The notes: generated by a model not told the origin, from the letters alone. DNA of 64,000 bases from Cubamyces lactineus (GCA_022376465.1 JACDTU010000002.1:2170001-2234000); one strand, 5' to 3'. Shown: positions 14,400 to 27,353, counted from the first letter of the stretch. Numbers and translations: made by a program.

Positions 14400-16095
14400 T
14401 TAGTACGTCAACGTCTCGATCACGGCGTCCAGGATTCTAATAGGATCCGGCATGTAGAACTTCTCATACTGCATCGGAACCGGGGTACTGACGCAAGGTA
14501 TGAGTACCATTTATCGCAAACGATAAAGATGTACTCACTCCCAACCGGTTACCAACTTCACAGGAGCGTTGAGCTTGAGGAAGCATCTTTTCTGGATCTC
14601 AGCTCCAATCTCGGCGCCTGCACCCCCTGTCCGACCGGCCTCGTGGACTACGACGAGACGTCCTGTCCTGTTGACGCTTTCCACGATGTGATGGACGTCC
14701 CATGGCATGATCGTGCGCAAGTCAATGAGCTCAATCTTAGCCGACCGCAGCGACGTGGGGACGTTAGGGGCAAGCGCCTGCGGTGGATGAGACAACATCT
14801 TCAACGCAGTCTCGCAGTGGTATACTGGCGTGCCCCAAGAGACGACCGTAAGGTCATCTCCCCGTATGAGCGTCTCAGCCTTGCCGAGGGGAATCTCATA
14901 ATCATCCATGGGGACTTGCTCGACTGCGTGAAGATGAGTGACTCGATATTTCATGAAGTGTTTCGCCGAACTCGCCTGACGACCTGTACAGAACCTTCGG
15001 CTCCATGAAGATCACGGGATTAGGGTCGCGAATCGAGGCGAGGAGCAGCCCTTTCGCCTGTATGGGAGATCGTGGTATCACAATCTAGCACATGACCGTG
15101 TCATTCATATATCAGGCACGACTACTGAAGTACTACTCTGTTACTCACCTTGAGTCCTGCAGCACCCATGAAGAAACCTTCCGGACTCTGGGAATGGTAG
15201 TGTCCTCCATGACCGACCGCCATAGAAGGACAGCGGATTGTCAACTTCCCCACATTGAAGTTCCCGCTGCTTCTGAACCGAAATTTAGCCGCCTCGTTGA
15301 CTATCTAGAAACCGAGTGAGTCTAGGCATGAACAATGTAGATTCGCCAATGACGTACCTGGTCGAACGCGGGGAAGATGTAGTCGGCAAACTGTATCTCG
15401 GCAATAGCAGTGTGGCCCATAGACGCGAGACCTATCCCGAAGCCAGCAATACCCTGTTCCGTCAAGGGCGTGTTAAAGACACGCTCACGACCTGCGGTGG
15501 TGATGAGATTCGCGCGCCATGCATCAGCATGACATTGCAATCGACATACCAAACTCCTCCGCCAGACCCTGCGTTGATGACAGTCAGACCATGTACGCCC
15601 CAGGTTCTTCCAGACTCACCATCGTACAACGGAACACCCCTCCGAAGGCAACATCCTCACCGAAGACTACTGCAGTGTCATCTTTGCTAAGAGCAATACT
15701 GAAGAGAAGCGAAACAGAAGTCAGCCATCATCAGGGGTGAGTGTGGGGAATCAAAGACGTGCCTCAACGCATCTCGGACGGCCTGGTACATGTTCATCTT
15801 GCGCGTCTCACGCCCGACCATATCCCGCGCAGGGTCTGAGTCGGCCTGGTCCACCCATTTCAGACCTTGAGTTCGCAACGCTACGTCGCGGGTGGGTCTG
15901 AGAAAAGTAGAGGTTGCGATTGACGGCAAATGCCCGCCCGCCGGGTGCGCTTCAGTACTTTGCCACCGGCGGCCCGACCGCTGTGTATGGCCGCACTGTC
16001 AGCGTATATTGTAGCACGACATGAGCTGCGCGACATACAGAGATTCTTGCGAGAGACCTCAGCATAGGATGAGCAGACTTGCGGGGGATGAACAT
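14400..16095 (-). CDS. BCKDHB: Branched-chain 2-oxoacid dehydrogenase E1 subunit beta
   Basis: The beta subunit of the thiamine-dependent E1 decarboxylase of the mitochondrial branched-chain 2-oxoacid dehydrogenase, which oxidises the keto acids of Leu, Ile and Val. The start ATG at 16093-16095 gives [19 protein letters not shown], an Arg-rich presequence. Later exons carry [70 protein letters not shown] and [15 protein letters not shown], which match E1-beta of this complex better than the pyruvate dehydrogenase paralogue. The C-terminus reads [20 protein letters not shown] and stops at TAA 14400-14402. An in-frame upstream ATG exists at 16150-16152; it would add 19 residues with little targeting character, so I prefer the downstream one. 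The gene is head-to-head with the CreC-type gene with 158 bases between. Confidence 0.93.
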
Positions 16096-16253
16096 GGTCG
16101 ACGAGCAAGAGCGGTTGGGGAGACATGATCCGGGGGCGTCATGAGGTCCCATGAGCCAACTTGGCTTGCGCTGCCATCTGCCCCGCCACTACCGCCGCTC
16201 GCGAGCATTCTGCTTAGCTCCAGCCGAGGCCTCTGGCGACAAGACGATGAACC
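16096..16253. promoter_or_regulatory. Compact divergent promoter region, BCKDHB / CreC-type gene
   Basis: Only 158 bases lie between the two start codons, so both promoters and both 5' leaders must fit or overlap here. If the upstream ATG of the E1-beta gene is used, only about 100 bases remain. No clear TATA box is visible. Confidence 0.5.
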
Positions 16254-18544
16254 ATGGAGAATGAATCGACCTTCGTTGCTCCCGAGGGGGTCTACTCAGT
16301 CACAGAGGAACACAAGCCCACTCCGCTCGCCCAACATACCATCGCTGCTGCGCCCATCCTATACCCAACCAAGATCTCCACTGTCTCCGTGCGCTTCACC
16401 GTGAACAAGTCTACGACCTCTCCGGGGCTGTCACAACTGCTTGGCGGGAACCGCGAGAAAGAGCTGAAGAAGGTACCCGGGAAGGAGCGCGAGGATGGAC
16501 AGAGCGTGTCAAGCAGCGACGATCCTGATGACGCCTCCCCCGACGCTTCCAGTACTCCCGCACCCGACACCGCTGCATCGCCGCCCGTTGCGCCTCATGA
16601 ACAAACAAGCACTCCATTCTCTCATAACCCAGGAGGACTGGGGAAGAGGAAGACAGCTCCGCGGCCCAAGCACAATATGCGCACTACCTCCTCCACATTC
16701 ATCACTCGCTTGCAGAACGCCGACAATATCAACAAGGTTTTGCAGTCCAAGCAAGGGGAGACGACCTTCCTATTCTACAACTCGTCCAAGACCTTTGTCT
16801 GGACGGAGGCGGGGGCAAAGCTGAAGGTATGTGGTTGCAATTCCGCTCCCACATACGGTCCTGTAATGCCTGCACCGCAGGAGCCGCTGGCTCGAATATA
16901 CTTCTCCGCATACCCTACATGCCACGACATCAATCTAGCCACCGTCTCCCCTGAACGTATCGATGTTATCATTGGCTTCCATACGGGTGACATCCTATGG
17001 TTCGGTGAGTACCTCTTGCTGGCCTGCACGTCGATCCGTGCTCATAGGTGTGGAGACCCTATATCATCGCGCTACGGACGACTAAATAAGCAGGCGAGTA
17101 TACGAAAGCTCCAATGCGTGCGGTGCGACGACACTAATTGATTTACGCAGGGCCGCATATGTAACTCACCATGTACAGCTATTCGTTGGGTCCCTGAGTC
17201 TCCCAACCTTTTCCTCGTGTCCCACGCAGACGGTACTATCATTATATATGATAAGGAGCGTGAGGATGGCACATTCATTCCCCATGAGCCTGGCAGCTCT
17301 CCTCCGGCGACCTTCCCTCTAGACGGAGCGTCATCAAGCAGCTCCCAAGGGGAATGGAACCCTTTAGACTCCATCTATGTCACTATGCCACCATGGCATC
17401 CAGTGACTGCAGGGGGGCCTCTCCCTCCCGGCACCAAACCGGAGAAGGAGAAGACTGCCAAAAACCCTGTCAGTCATTGGCGAGTATCCCGTAGAAGTAT
17501 CGTAGGTGAGAACCATCCGCAGCTGAGCGCGCTCTTACGGCTGAGCGCAACTTCAGACTTTGTATTTTCTCCGGATGCGAAGTTCCTGGCGGCCATCTCG
17601 GAAGATGGTTGTCTGCGGGTGATAGATACGGTTGCTGAGCAGTACGTAGCCTCACACTGCCCTACTAATCCATGTACTCACCGGATTGACAAGACTGGTC
17701 GACTGTTATGCCTCATACTTTGGCGCGTTTACGTGCGTAGCCTGGTCGCCTGATGGCCGTTTCGTTTTGGTGAGCAACCTCCTCAGACGATTACCGCTGT
17801 CTAACTCAATATCGGCTTCCTTTGGTAGACTGGCGGTCAAGACGACCTCGTTACCATCTTTTCTCCTTGGGAACAGAGAGTCATCGCACGATGTCAAGGT
17901 CATTCTTCGTTCGTGTGCGGCGTTTCCTTTGATGACGTGCGATGCGATGGCCGGACATATCGTTTCGGGAGCATTGGGGAAGACAACAAGCTCATTCTAG
18001 TACGTATGATTTGCTGTGTGTTAGGGAGGTGACATCTGACCGGTACACAGTGGGACTTCTCCTATGGTGCTTTACATCGACCAAAGCTTCAGGCAAGTAG
18101 CATCTACTATGTGGGAATCTCACGCTTACCGCAGGCGAGTAGATTGCTCACCACCAACGCATGTCCATGACTTCTGCTCTCTCCCTGGCATTGCGACGAA
18201 GAGGAGAATCTACGCTCTACCTTGCGCCTGCGAGCGCGCTAGGTGCCGAATCACCCCTACCACGCTTCCACCCTGCTCCCTCACGCAATGAGGTAGCCGT
18301 CGTCCAGCCTGTAGTGGTGAGTATCTATGCTACTGAGATACATCTGTCGACTAATCTATTCTCTTAGGTGAAACATATCGGCAGCGACATGTTGACAGAT
18401 ATCGCTTTCCTTCCACGAGGCCTCTTGACTGCAAACAAACAGGGGCATATCAAGTTTTGGATACGACCGCTCGCTGTTCAGCCTCGCCATCTACGGACAC
18501 AGAGTGCCTATCGGCGGGCGTCGCAGACTGATGCCATCTCATGA
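16254..18544 (+). CDS. creC: CreC/WDR20-type WD40 protein
   Basis: A WD40 repeat protein of the CreC / WDR20 / DMWD family. In Aspergillus, CreC partners and stabilises the deubiquitinase CreB in carbon catabolite control; WDR20 activates USP12/USP46. The start ATG at 16254 gives [20 protein letters not shown], then a low-complexity Ser/Pro/Asp linker, then [19 protein letters not shown]. The diagnostic repeats follow: [81 protein letters not shown] and [16 protein letters not shown]. After further introns come a segment on the repeat [20 protein letters not shown], then [12 protein letters not shown], and the end at DAIS-TGA at 18542-18544. Introns are numerous and short. The conserved order of blocks supports CreC-type over general WD40 proteins. 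Confidence 0.88.
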
Positions 18545-19416
18545 GTTGCATGTAGCGCATTTGCACCTATAATCTTATTGTCGCTCATCTTGTTGTGTCA
18601 TTTTGTATACAGTAGATTTGTTCAGTATCCTATCCCGATTTCCCACTCCTCTCAGCTTCTCTCACGCACGCCGCCCGCCGACTTGGCCGCAGGCCGTTGC
18701 CTGCCGTTGCGCAGCCCTCCGTTCATTTTGTTCATTACCACTGTGCAGCGCCGGCACTGGACGTCATGAAGTTTGAACATTCTTGCCGGAAATCCAGGAA
18801 CGCCAGGTACATCTACGTACCGTAGGGTCGGTCGCGCGTCGCTGCGGACGACAGGGAAGGGAGGGGAAGGGTCTTCCATCAGGCCCACGCATTTTCTTTC
18901 CCCAGAGGGCAAACTACGGCGGAGGTTCCTGAGAGATCGACGGTAGGTTCCCTGCGATCCGGCACAGATCTTGCCCGTGCACATAGCAAGATGTATTCCT
19001 GCTACGTTGTTATGAGCGGTGTGCGCAGGAAGTATCTGGCTGTTCTGGTAGAAGGTACACGGCAAGCTGCCGTACGCCGTTGCCTAACCACTATTGAGAT
19101 GCCTTACGGACGGACTCCCATGCGTACTTTATGGGAACTCACTTATCTCCATGGATGAAACCCAATGTTTCGGAGGTATGGCGAAAGATGGTCAATGTGC
19201 GATAGGAACACGGCCCGTAGCACCATGGGCGACACGCTCAACGTCGCCAGAGCACGAAGTCGGACGTTCCGAATTTGACAAGCTGATTCACATGACCCGT
19301 GTATGATGCAATTGAGTCTCGTGTCTATTCATGAAGTGCGCCAAGAAATCGTAAAAACACATATGGTACTACTATGCTAGATACACCACGCCGGGCGACG
19401 TACATGCAGGAGGACA
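18545..19416. other. Intergenic between convergent genes
   Basis: About 870 bases between the 3' ends of the CreC-type gene and the oligopeptide transporter. A minus-strand open frame of 137 codons (19065-18652) shows no motif, no neighbouring splice signals and a Cys/Arg-rich composition typical of noncoding frames, so I do not call it a gene. Confidence 0.5.
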
Positions 19417-22400
19417 TTAGTTGTCCGGCAGCGCGCAACGATCGGCAGACAGACTGAGGTCTGGGAGAGACGAAGAGTGCAGGATGAGCTGATCAGCAGG
19501 ACTGTGGACATCGGGTGAGGAATGCGCGACGTACCGTTGCCCCACCAGTTGGGGAAGTTGTGTGCCGTGCCCGACGCGCCGAACACCGCAAAGTTGAGAA
19601 TGAAGGAGATGACCTGGGTGCCACCGTCCAAGGCCGCCGCCATGATGTAGCTGTCACGCCAACGTCAGAGAGCGCGCTCAGAGCGGCGGGAGAAGCGGGA
19701 GCCGCGAACTCACTTGTACTTCGTGAACCAGCGCGGGTACCGCGTGCGAACCCACCACTGCGAGAACAGACCGATGACCATGGCGGGGTTGACGGAAGTG
19801 TTGATGCCGACGGAAAGGAAGCACGAGTACTGGAGGATGATGGGCGTGCTAAAGTTCTCAAAGCCAGCCTTGGGCCAGAAGTACCACTGTATGGACGGAA
19901 AGGTGAGCGCGAGCGGTCTAGATGGGACGACGGGGATGCTTACGGCAGCGATGAACGGCAAGGGGAGGAAGACACCGATGGCCAGACAGATTGGCACCAT
20001 GTGGTAGATAGCGTGGGGGCCGAACATCTGAGGCGCAAGACCACCCCAAGAGATAGCGTTGGCTAGAGAAGAGGTTCAGTAATGGTCAACGGCTTACGAT
20101 TGGGCTCCTCAGATAACTCACAGTTGTAGGACTGCGCATTCTGACCGGACCACAGACGGGTACCCGAGATAGAGAGTAGGGCTATAGCGGCGGTGAGTAT
20201 GCACTTCTATGAAATATGGGCAGCGCACTCACCATCGCGGTTGGAGTCGATAATGGTAACCATCATGATGTCTATCGTGAACGCCGATGAGCTGTATTGT
20301 AGACGGGATCCACCAGAGTTGACACTCACAATTCAGGATGGCGCCGACGACCGTACCAAGAATCTGCATCGCAAACGTCACGCGTGGCGCGAGCTTGCAG
20401 TATTGGCCGAGCTTCAAGTCGCTCAACATCGCGATGCACTGACCCTGCGGGTGCTGGCCGTACAGCGCGCCGTACATGTTCGCGATTGGCTGGCCGGGGA
20501 CCATGTACGCGGTGATCATTTGGTAGAAGCCGTTCGCGGACGAGTTGAACTCCTTGAAACCGATCGTCGCCGCGAGCGTCGAGAAGAGCAGGGACAGCGT
20601 GAGCGAGATGAGGAGGATGACGGTCAGCGCCCACCACGGCAGGCCGGAGTGGCCGCCGTAGTTCGTCGCCTGCGCGATAGCATACGCGGCGGCGAGGAGG
20701 ACAAAGTACCACCAGCGAGGGATCTGCTTGTAGACCTTCATCTTCTCGTAGTGGGGGTCGTGCACCACGAGGGGAGTCTTGTTCCACGGGTTGAACGTCT
20801 TGAGGAAGGGCTTGATGTCTTGCCAGTGCCAGAAGAACACATGCGTGACAGTAGCACCGAGCGAGAGGTTAGACGTCATGAGGTAGAGGGCGTTGGTAGC
20901 CGAGAAGAATGCGGGCTGGAAACGCATAAATGAGATCTTTGTCGTTCGAGGAGATGGGGGTAGTCACTTACACCAAGCTGCTCGTACTTCGCAGGATCGA
21001 ACTTGCCGTCCGTGAGGAGCGCAGTCTGGTTGTACTGGGAACCGTCCTCGGCCTAGAAATAACGCCACGTGATTAACTACATGACATTGTCAAGCATGGT
21101 GGGGCTTGACGTACAAAGATAGCCTGGCTCATGAAAGGGAAGTCTTTCGCCCTCCAGAGGTTGCCGTAGTAGACGCCAGCCATGAGGATGTACGTCAGGA
21201 AGATACCGATGTCCTGGTTGATCTGGAGCCACAGAGGGCTGAAGAGACAGTCGCTGCCGATGAGGTTCCAGTCGAAGCACCAGGAGAGCAGGCCCATGCC
21301 CTCATTGTTGCTGGCGCCACCAAAGACGTTCCTGAAGACCGTGCTGTGGTTGTTGGCGAGACAGAAGATCGAGATACCGGTAAGAAGGGGGAAGATCCCT
21401 GTGGGACGTATATGTTAGTTCCCATTCCGGTCACACTGGACCGACTGCGGACGGGCCATACAATGGACCTACACTGCGGAATGATCTCCCAAACAAACAT
21501 CACGCAGAAGACGGTCCAGAAGAGCCGGACACGCTTCGAAGTCATTTGGTTGTCGTAGTGGAGTGCCTGGAAGAGATTCGCAGTGGAGACTTCTCAAGCG
21601 TCAGTTTCAAGTTCACGGACTAAAATGGCGCATCGTAGGACGTACTCGTAGAGGGCCAGAAGCACTTGGTGGGCTTGACCAGCATGTCTTGCAACAAACC
21701 GGCATAGCCATAGCCCAGAAGCTGAGATCCAATAAGGGTGAAGATAGCAAGACCCGCGTTCTAGGTCGGGGCAATCGGATCAATGACCGTCGAGTGCACG
21801 GTACAAGGCATCACATACCAGCTTGTGGTTGTAGTACACTGTATATGTTCATCAGTTGGAGCCCTTTTCGAGATCGTATCGCGGAACACTCACAGTCTTG
21901 AACGGAGATGACCTGGATGGCAGTGGCAGACACCGCCGCCGTAGACGACATGATGATGATGGCAACGTGCTCCTTGACTATCCCAGACGGTCAGATATGC
22001 CTCATGCGATACAAGATAGAGCCACATACTGTTGAAGGGGCCGGGGTTGATCCAGCGGAAGATGCCCTTGGAGGGAAGGAGGATGGCCATCGCGTTACCG
22101 AACCAGTACGACAAGACGAGGAGGAAGAGGGTAGAGACGAGCAAGGTCTGCGGTTTGAAGTAGTAGATCTGCGCCAATACCCTGGAACAGACGAATGAGC
22201 AACGCAGCCCGTAGGGCCAAAGCAGGAGAATACTCACGCTCCAAAGGCAGAAAAACCGAGACCGAGGAAGAATGTCCGGAAGGTCAGAGACGGCAGTTCA
22301 GGGTCGTCCCTAGTGGACAAGACCTGCATACAACGATGAGCAAACAGCTGATACGAAAAAAGGGTAGTTCCCTCATACCTTGATGGCCACCTCGTAGGCC

Positions 22401-22588
22401 TCCTGCACCCGGTACTCGTCCTCCGTGGCCTCGTCGTTCTGGAGCCGCTCCTCGAACTCCTCGACCTCCTTTGCCATAATGGCATCGTCGGTTACCTCGG
22501 CGCCATCGACGCCCTTCTTCTCGAGGGAGATGTCGGAGGCAGATTGCTTCTCGTCGAACTCCGGCAGCGTGTTGACTGCGTCGGTCAT
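19417..22588 (-). CDS. Oligopeptide transporter, OPT family
   Basis: A proton-coupled oligopeptide transporter of the plasma membrane, OPT family (Opt1/Isp4 clade). The start ATG at 22586-22588 gives MTDAVNTLPEFDEKQSASDI, an acidic cytosolic tail. After an intron comes DDPELPSLTFRTFFLGLGFS and AQIYYFKPQT, the first conserved block. WINPGPFN holds the NPG motif. Many Trp/Phe-rich helices follow, including SLGATVTHVFFWHWQDI, IPRWWYFVLLAAAYAIAQA and VPGQPIANMYGALYGQHPQG. The usual KIPPR motif appears as KLAPR in LGQYCKLAPRVTFAMQILG. The C-terminus has FGASGTAHNFPNWWGN, then after a final intron DLSLSADRCALPDN and a TAA at 19417-19419. About a dozen introns are present. The substrate (tetra- to pentapeptides or glutathione-like) cannot be told from sequence. 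Confidence 0.93.
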
Positions 22589-25237
22589 GGTGGAAGCGAC
22601 TGGGGGAGTGGCCCTGGAGAAGACATGTGAGAAACGGACCAGACATATATACCTGCAACGCCGGGGCGTTTGCGCCACGGACAGCCAGGGTGGTGCTGCA
22701 CCACATGGTCCTTCTGGCGATGGCGGTCTGGGAGACCTTATCGCATGCTCCTCCAGGCACACGAGAGTTGGGCGGCGGCTCGTGTTCCATCAACTCGCCA
22801 TGATAGCATTCTTAGTGGGGCATGATGAGAATTGTTGGATTTCGCCGTGGTTTTAGCTCGACGCTCACCTGGCTGTATCACTCAGCGCGGATAGCCTGTT
22901 CCGGCGATACGGCTTCCCGAGGCATAGAATCTGTGGGAGTAGATATGCGAAGGAAGATTCGAAGTGACCCTCACACAAGGGCGAACGCCATTCTCTGCCT
23001 CACAGCCATATTCGAACTGCGGAGAAGGCACGGGGGAGGCGGGATTTTGAGTCCCAAGCTATCCCCCTCGAAACTTATTGAGTTTGCGTAATGACTGCTT
23101 GACCTGACGTTTTCGCGAGCGTAGTGACATCCCCGCGCGCTGTCCGGTAACTATTGCCATCATTATCCTGGTGTCTGAGACCTAAGGGACCGAGTTTTGC
23201 GCCCAGAGATAACCAATTGCGGGATCCGTGTTTGTCGTCATCAGACCTTGTGAGCCGTACACCTATCGTTCCCGGATGAACATCTAGCCATACGGAACTC
23301 TTCTGGGGGGTAAGGCGGAATCTATCTCGTGAGCACCGACACAATCTTGAACGGCATGCGTAACTAGATTTGGCATCATGTTCCCTGCGCAGTGTTTGTT
23401 GCACACGAGACGTAAGCGATAAGTTCTCATGCCTTAGGAAGCTTGGCACCTTCTCACCTGTTCTTACAGCAGCCTGGCAAGAGTTCGGATCCATTGTCTG
23501 CACGCGAGCAAGCAAGACGATCGTACATGTTCCACGCACGATCGGCATAGGTGCACCCATTGTGCCGCACTGGACCAAGATCGGTCGCAACGCCACTGAT
23601 GTCGTCGAGGCGGCTCGCGGCAATTTTGAGCCCTCGCCACATGGTCTGGTACAGGGGCAGGACAACAATCGCAAAAAAATTGAGATACGCGCAAAGATGC
23701 GGGGCGCGTCCTGGGACTACGCGATTAGGCGTGAATGGATGTGAAGAGACTCGGTAAGATTGAAATCTGGGTGAGACGAAAGCCGTGCTAACAGCAGTGG
23801 ATGACACTGGCCGTTGACGTCGACACCGGCTGCAAGTACTTTGGCAGAGAACTCCAATCCGCTCGGTAGGCTCCAGTTCTCCCGGTTGGGCATCCTAGAT
23901 CTGCTATCGGTCTAGTGTGGGGATGTCCGGGGTGTTCCTGGGCCCTTGTCAAATTGTCTGCCGTCCGTATGTGTTGCTCACGGATTTTCAGACAGTGCGA
24001 TAGGCCCTTGTGTGAGCAGCTCCACCTGGGCCTGATACCTATCTCCGGGGCATTCGGACTCTCAACGTTTTCACGAGACACATGCACCAAACCTACATGT
24101 GTTACGGCCAAGAGCAGCCAAGCCTGAAAACCGTGCGGGCCGTGCAGTGCTCTGTCCAGCATCGCCGTAGCGATCATCTAAAATATGATTGAGTCGTTTC
24201 ATGTCGGAACGGCAGTGAGATGAGACCATCTATTCAATCCTCTGTGGCGAGATATTCACTTATTTCATGAGTGGAGCAGTAGGTGAGATACAATGACGCC
24301 GTGTCCTGCCGCCGTTTGTCCCATGCCTCCTTATGCATTCAAGCCGGATTTGGAGGCACCGCAATTGGCGCTAATGCATTAAGAGGCATCAATCCACCGT
24401 GGTTGAGCTCACCAATGCGATATTTAAATTGTTTGTGAATCGTGGGTGTAAACATACTGTACGGCTGCGACTCGCCCTCTCGTATGCCCTCGTCGAGTCC
24501 GGCGAGTGTCGCTGCAGCGCTGATGGCGCTCAGCGATTACTCTCGTAGGCTACAGATTACAGGTGTAATATGTGACAGAATTTCAGACCATGTACCCTCA
24601 AGCAGAGCCGCTAGTCCTTCAGCTGCACTTGCGCCAAATTTAAAGCCAACATCGCAGCGATACACCTTGAGACATCGCCTGCCGTACGCATTCATCGGAG
24701 AGCTCCATAACGAAATTCACCACGTGAAGTAAGAGAACTGAGATACCGCATCTCTTCAGTCGCTATGCGCAAAAGACAATTAAATAGGTTAGGCAGCGGC
24801 ACACCCTGCGTTAAGAATAAATTGTACAAGTAGGATTGATCTGTAGTCGATGTATACGGAACGGGGTATGTGCGCCGAGAGAGGGTAACAATACTACGCG
24901 CGTGATCCAGGGCAGAAAGTGGTCGAGTAGTATCAGTGACAATATTGGCGAAGAAAGCAGGATCGAACCGCCGTACGTGATCGAATAGTAAGACATACTG
25001 TGCAGTTGCTGTGGTCGATGAAGACATGCATATGGATGACAACGAAAACGTGAGCCCGAGATGCGGTCGATCAGTGGCGGCACTGCATACGTACCAAGAC
25101 GATATCTGAGGAACCATCGGACGTTACTCGCCGCCGCCGTCTAAGAGCCAAGCCACCAAGATCCTGAAAATGAGTGCGGAGTCCATGATCTACGGAGGCC
25201 CGCATGGCCAGATCGAGCCCACGCCGGCATGGGGGAA
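22589..25237. other. Long gene-poor stretch, 2.6 kb
   Basis: No gene is recognised. Overlapping open frames of up to 199 codons occur on both strands between 23075 and 24180, but they show no domain, no splice-consistent extension and poor agreement between strands. A minus-strand frame of 141 codons (25117-24692) abuts the 3' end of LIS1 and could be 3' UTR. The right part of the stretch (24240-24450) is relatively AT-rich. The left end must contain the promoter of the oligopeptide transporter. Confidence 0.45.
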
Positions 25238-26973
25238 TCATGGTAGCCAAATCTTGATCGTCTGATCTACACTGCCTGTGGCGACGACGTTGACAAACTT
25301 CTCCGGCTCGGCCTTCCCAGATCCCGACGCTCCGTTTGTCTTTGTAGGATCCGTAGCAGCTTGAGGTCCCCAAGCCATGCAGTTGATGAAGTGGCCGTGT
25401 GCGTCGACTTTCTTGACGCACCGCCCTGTGGAAAGCTCCCAGACACGTATAGTCTTGTCGTCGCAAGCAGAGAGAAGGAATTTTCCTGATGGGTGGAAGA
25501 CAAGTGCTCGTACCCAGTTATCGTGTCCTTGCTACAAGCACAGATGGTAGAGTGAGCGTTATAGTGGACGCAGCAGGATGATCATACTCACAAGGGTTCG
25601 GAGCATTTGTCCAGTTTGAGTGTCCCACAACTTGATAGTCATATCTCTAGCGCCAGTAGCAACGTACGCTCCGGGGCGACTCGACCTATCCGTTTGCTGA
25701 TCCAGCAGTCAGGTTGAAACGACCTGGAATGAACTCGATGGCTACTCACAGGTAACCCAGCGAGTTCGCGAATAGCGGCATACGCGACAATGGGAGCAAA
25801 TACCACAACCTCAATGGTATGCTGGTGACCACGCAGTTCCGTCTTCGTTTCCCCTGACAGTGGGTCTATTATACGCGCAGTCTGAGGTCACAGTGAGTGG
25901 TCGTATTTGGCACAAGGCCCGCATATACCTACCTGATCATTGGAACAGCTTGCAATCAAACGGCCGTCTTCTGACGGATCGACGCATCGCACCCAGTCTG
26001 TATGCCCAGTGATGGTGCGGACCAAATGCCTATATGCTGCGATTTAGTCATTGTGAACGCGTCCATAGCATGGGAATGCACAGACGTAGAGGCCACATCG
26101 AATATGCGGATGGTCTGGTCCCTACTGGCACTAACGATCTGTTGATCACCGGGCATGAACCTGACAGAGGAAATTGTATGGTCGTGGCCCGCGAACGTCT
26201 TCGTGTTCTTCCATTCGTTCTGCACGTCCCAGATTTTGATGAAGAGATCAGAAGAGCAGGTCACTGATCGAGATCGAGGTAGTCGGCATAAGGTGCGCCG
26301 TCGTAGGTTCATAGGAGCGGAGCACTCACCCAAGAGATTGCCTTTGCTATCAAAGGCGAGGTCGTTTACGCCGCGTGTGTGCCCTTTCAACGTCCTCTCG
26401 AACTCTCCAGTCTCCCAATCCCATATCTTCACGGTCGCATCCTCACTGGCAGAAGCTAGAAGGTTGAACGTAGGGTGAAACGCAACTTTCAAAATTTGTC
26501 CTCGGTGGCCCTTTAAGACATATGCGGCTGGAGCTCGAGGTACCCAATCGGTTTGCAGAGCGGCGCGTTTAGCGGGTGATAACGAGAGCTCTTCCTGCAA
26601 TGCGGCATTGCGATTCTCCAAGTCCATGATCTGTTACGTACCAAAATATACATCACCACACGTAAGTTCGTGTCATTTGAGTGTTTCGTGGATACTTGAG
26701 CTCTAGATATCCGCGTACCTTCTTCTGCAATCGGATCACGCTCGTCCACTTCTTCTCCAATAACCCTGCATACTTCGTTTTCGGGTCGGGTGTATAGTCG
26801 ATGCCAGACTCTGTCTTAAGAGCATTGAACGCCTCGACGAAGTTGTTTGCGTGCAAGTATTCGAGGATAGACTTCTGACTTCATCGCATGCTGTATGTGA
26901 AGCCAGCCAGCGTCTCAGGAATAGCCATTGTCACGTACAGTTCCTCCGTCTGCCGCTCCGTCAGCAGAGACAT
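25238..26973 (-). CDS. PAC1: Nuclear distribution protein Lis1/Pac1
   Basis: The Lis1 homologue that regulates cytoplasmic dynein in nuclear migration and spindle positioning. The start ATG at 26971-26973 gives [12 protein letters not shown]; a GTACGT donor and the acceptor that ends GCGATGAAG join it to [20 protein letters not shown], forming a LisH dimerisation motif. A coiled coil follows ([12 protein letters not shown], then [15 protein letters not shown]). Seven WD40 repeats complete the protein: [60 protein letters not shown], and later [20 protein letters not shown] and [20 protein letters not shown]. It ends DQTIKIWLP at TGA 25238-25240. The order LisH, coiled coil, seven blades and the overall length are as expected for the family. 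Confidence 0.94.
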
Positions 26974-27353
26974 CGCGCCCACAGTGGTTCAAAGGAAAGT
27001 CAATAATGTTATGCAGCGTCCCAGTGCCCAGCAAGAGTTGTCGTGAAGAAGTAAGGAGCGTGAAGAGGGCGTAACGTAGTGGTAAGCGGTTGTCGCGCTC
27101 TCCGTGCTCGGGATGACCGCCGTGCATTTGTGCGCTTCCTGATTTAGCAAGTGTCGTAGATATCTCCCGCCGGAGCGCCCAATGATGTTCAGGATATTAA
27201 GCTGTCCGCACTCATTCACTCAAGTCATAGGTTGGGACACGACAACTCTTGTAGAGGGCTAGTACACGAGCAATGGTATCAAGTCAGTAAATGAGGGTAC
27301 GTCGACATATATCTGCTACATAGATCATGCTACAACAACTGCAGTCTACTAGA
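26974..27353. other. Intergenic between two minus-strand genes
   Basis: 380 bases between the LIS1 start and the stop of the Gfd2-like gene. It contains the LIS1 promoter and leader. Nothing else is recognised. Confidence 0.45.

Noticed and set aside
19515..20933. Long plus-strand frames of 183 and 246 codons, rich in Arg, Glu and Val
   Set aside because: They lie opposite the oligopeptide transporter exons and have the composition of a GC-rich antisense frame, with no motif.
23075..24177. Frames of up to 199 codons on both strands
   Set aside because: They overlap one another, have no consistent splice signals and no recognisable domains.
24957..24972. GGATCGAACC, which on the minus strand resembles a tRNA B box (GGTTCGATCC)
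   Set aside because: The flanking bases cannot form the five-pair T-arm stem and no A box or acceptor stem is found at the right distance.
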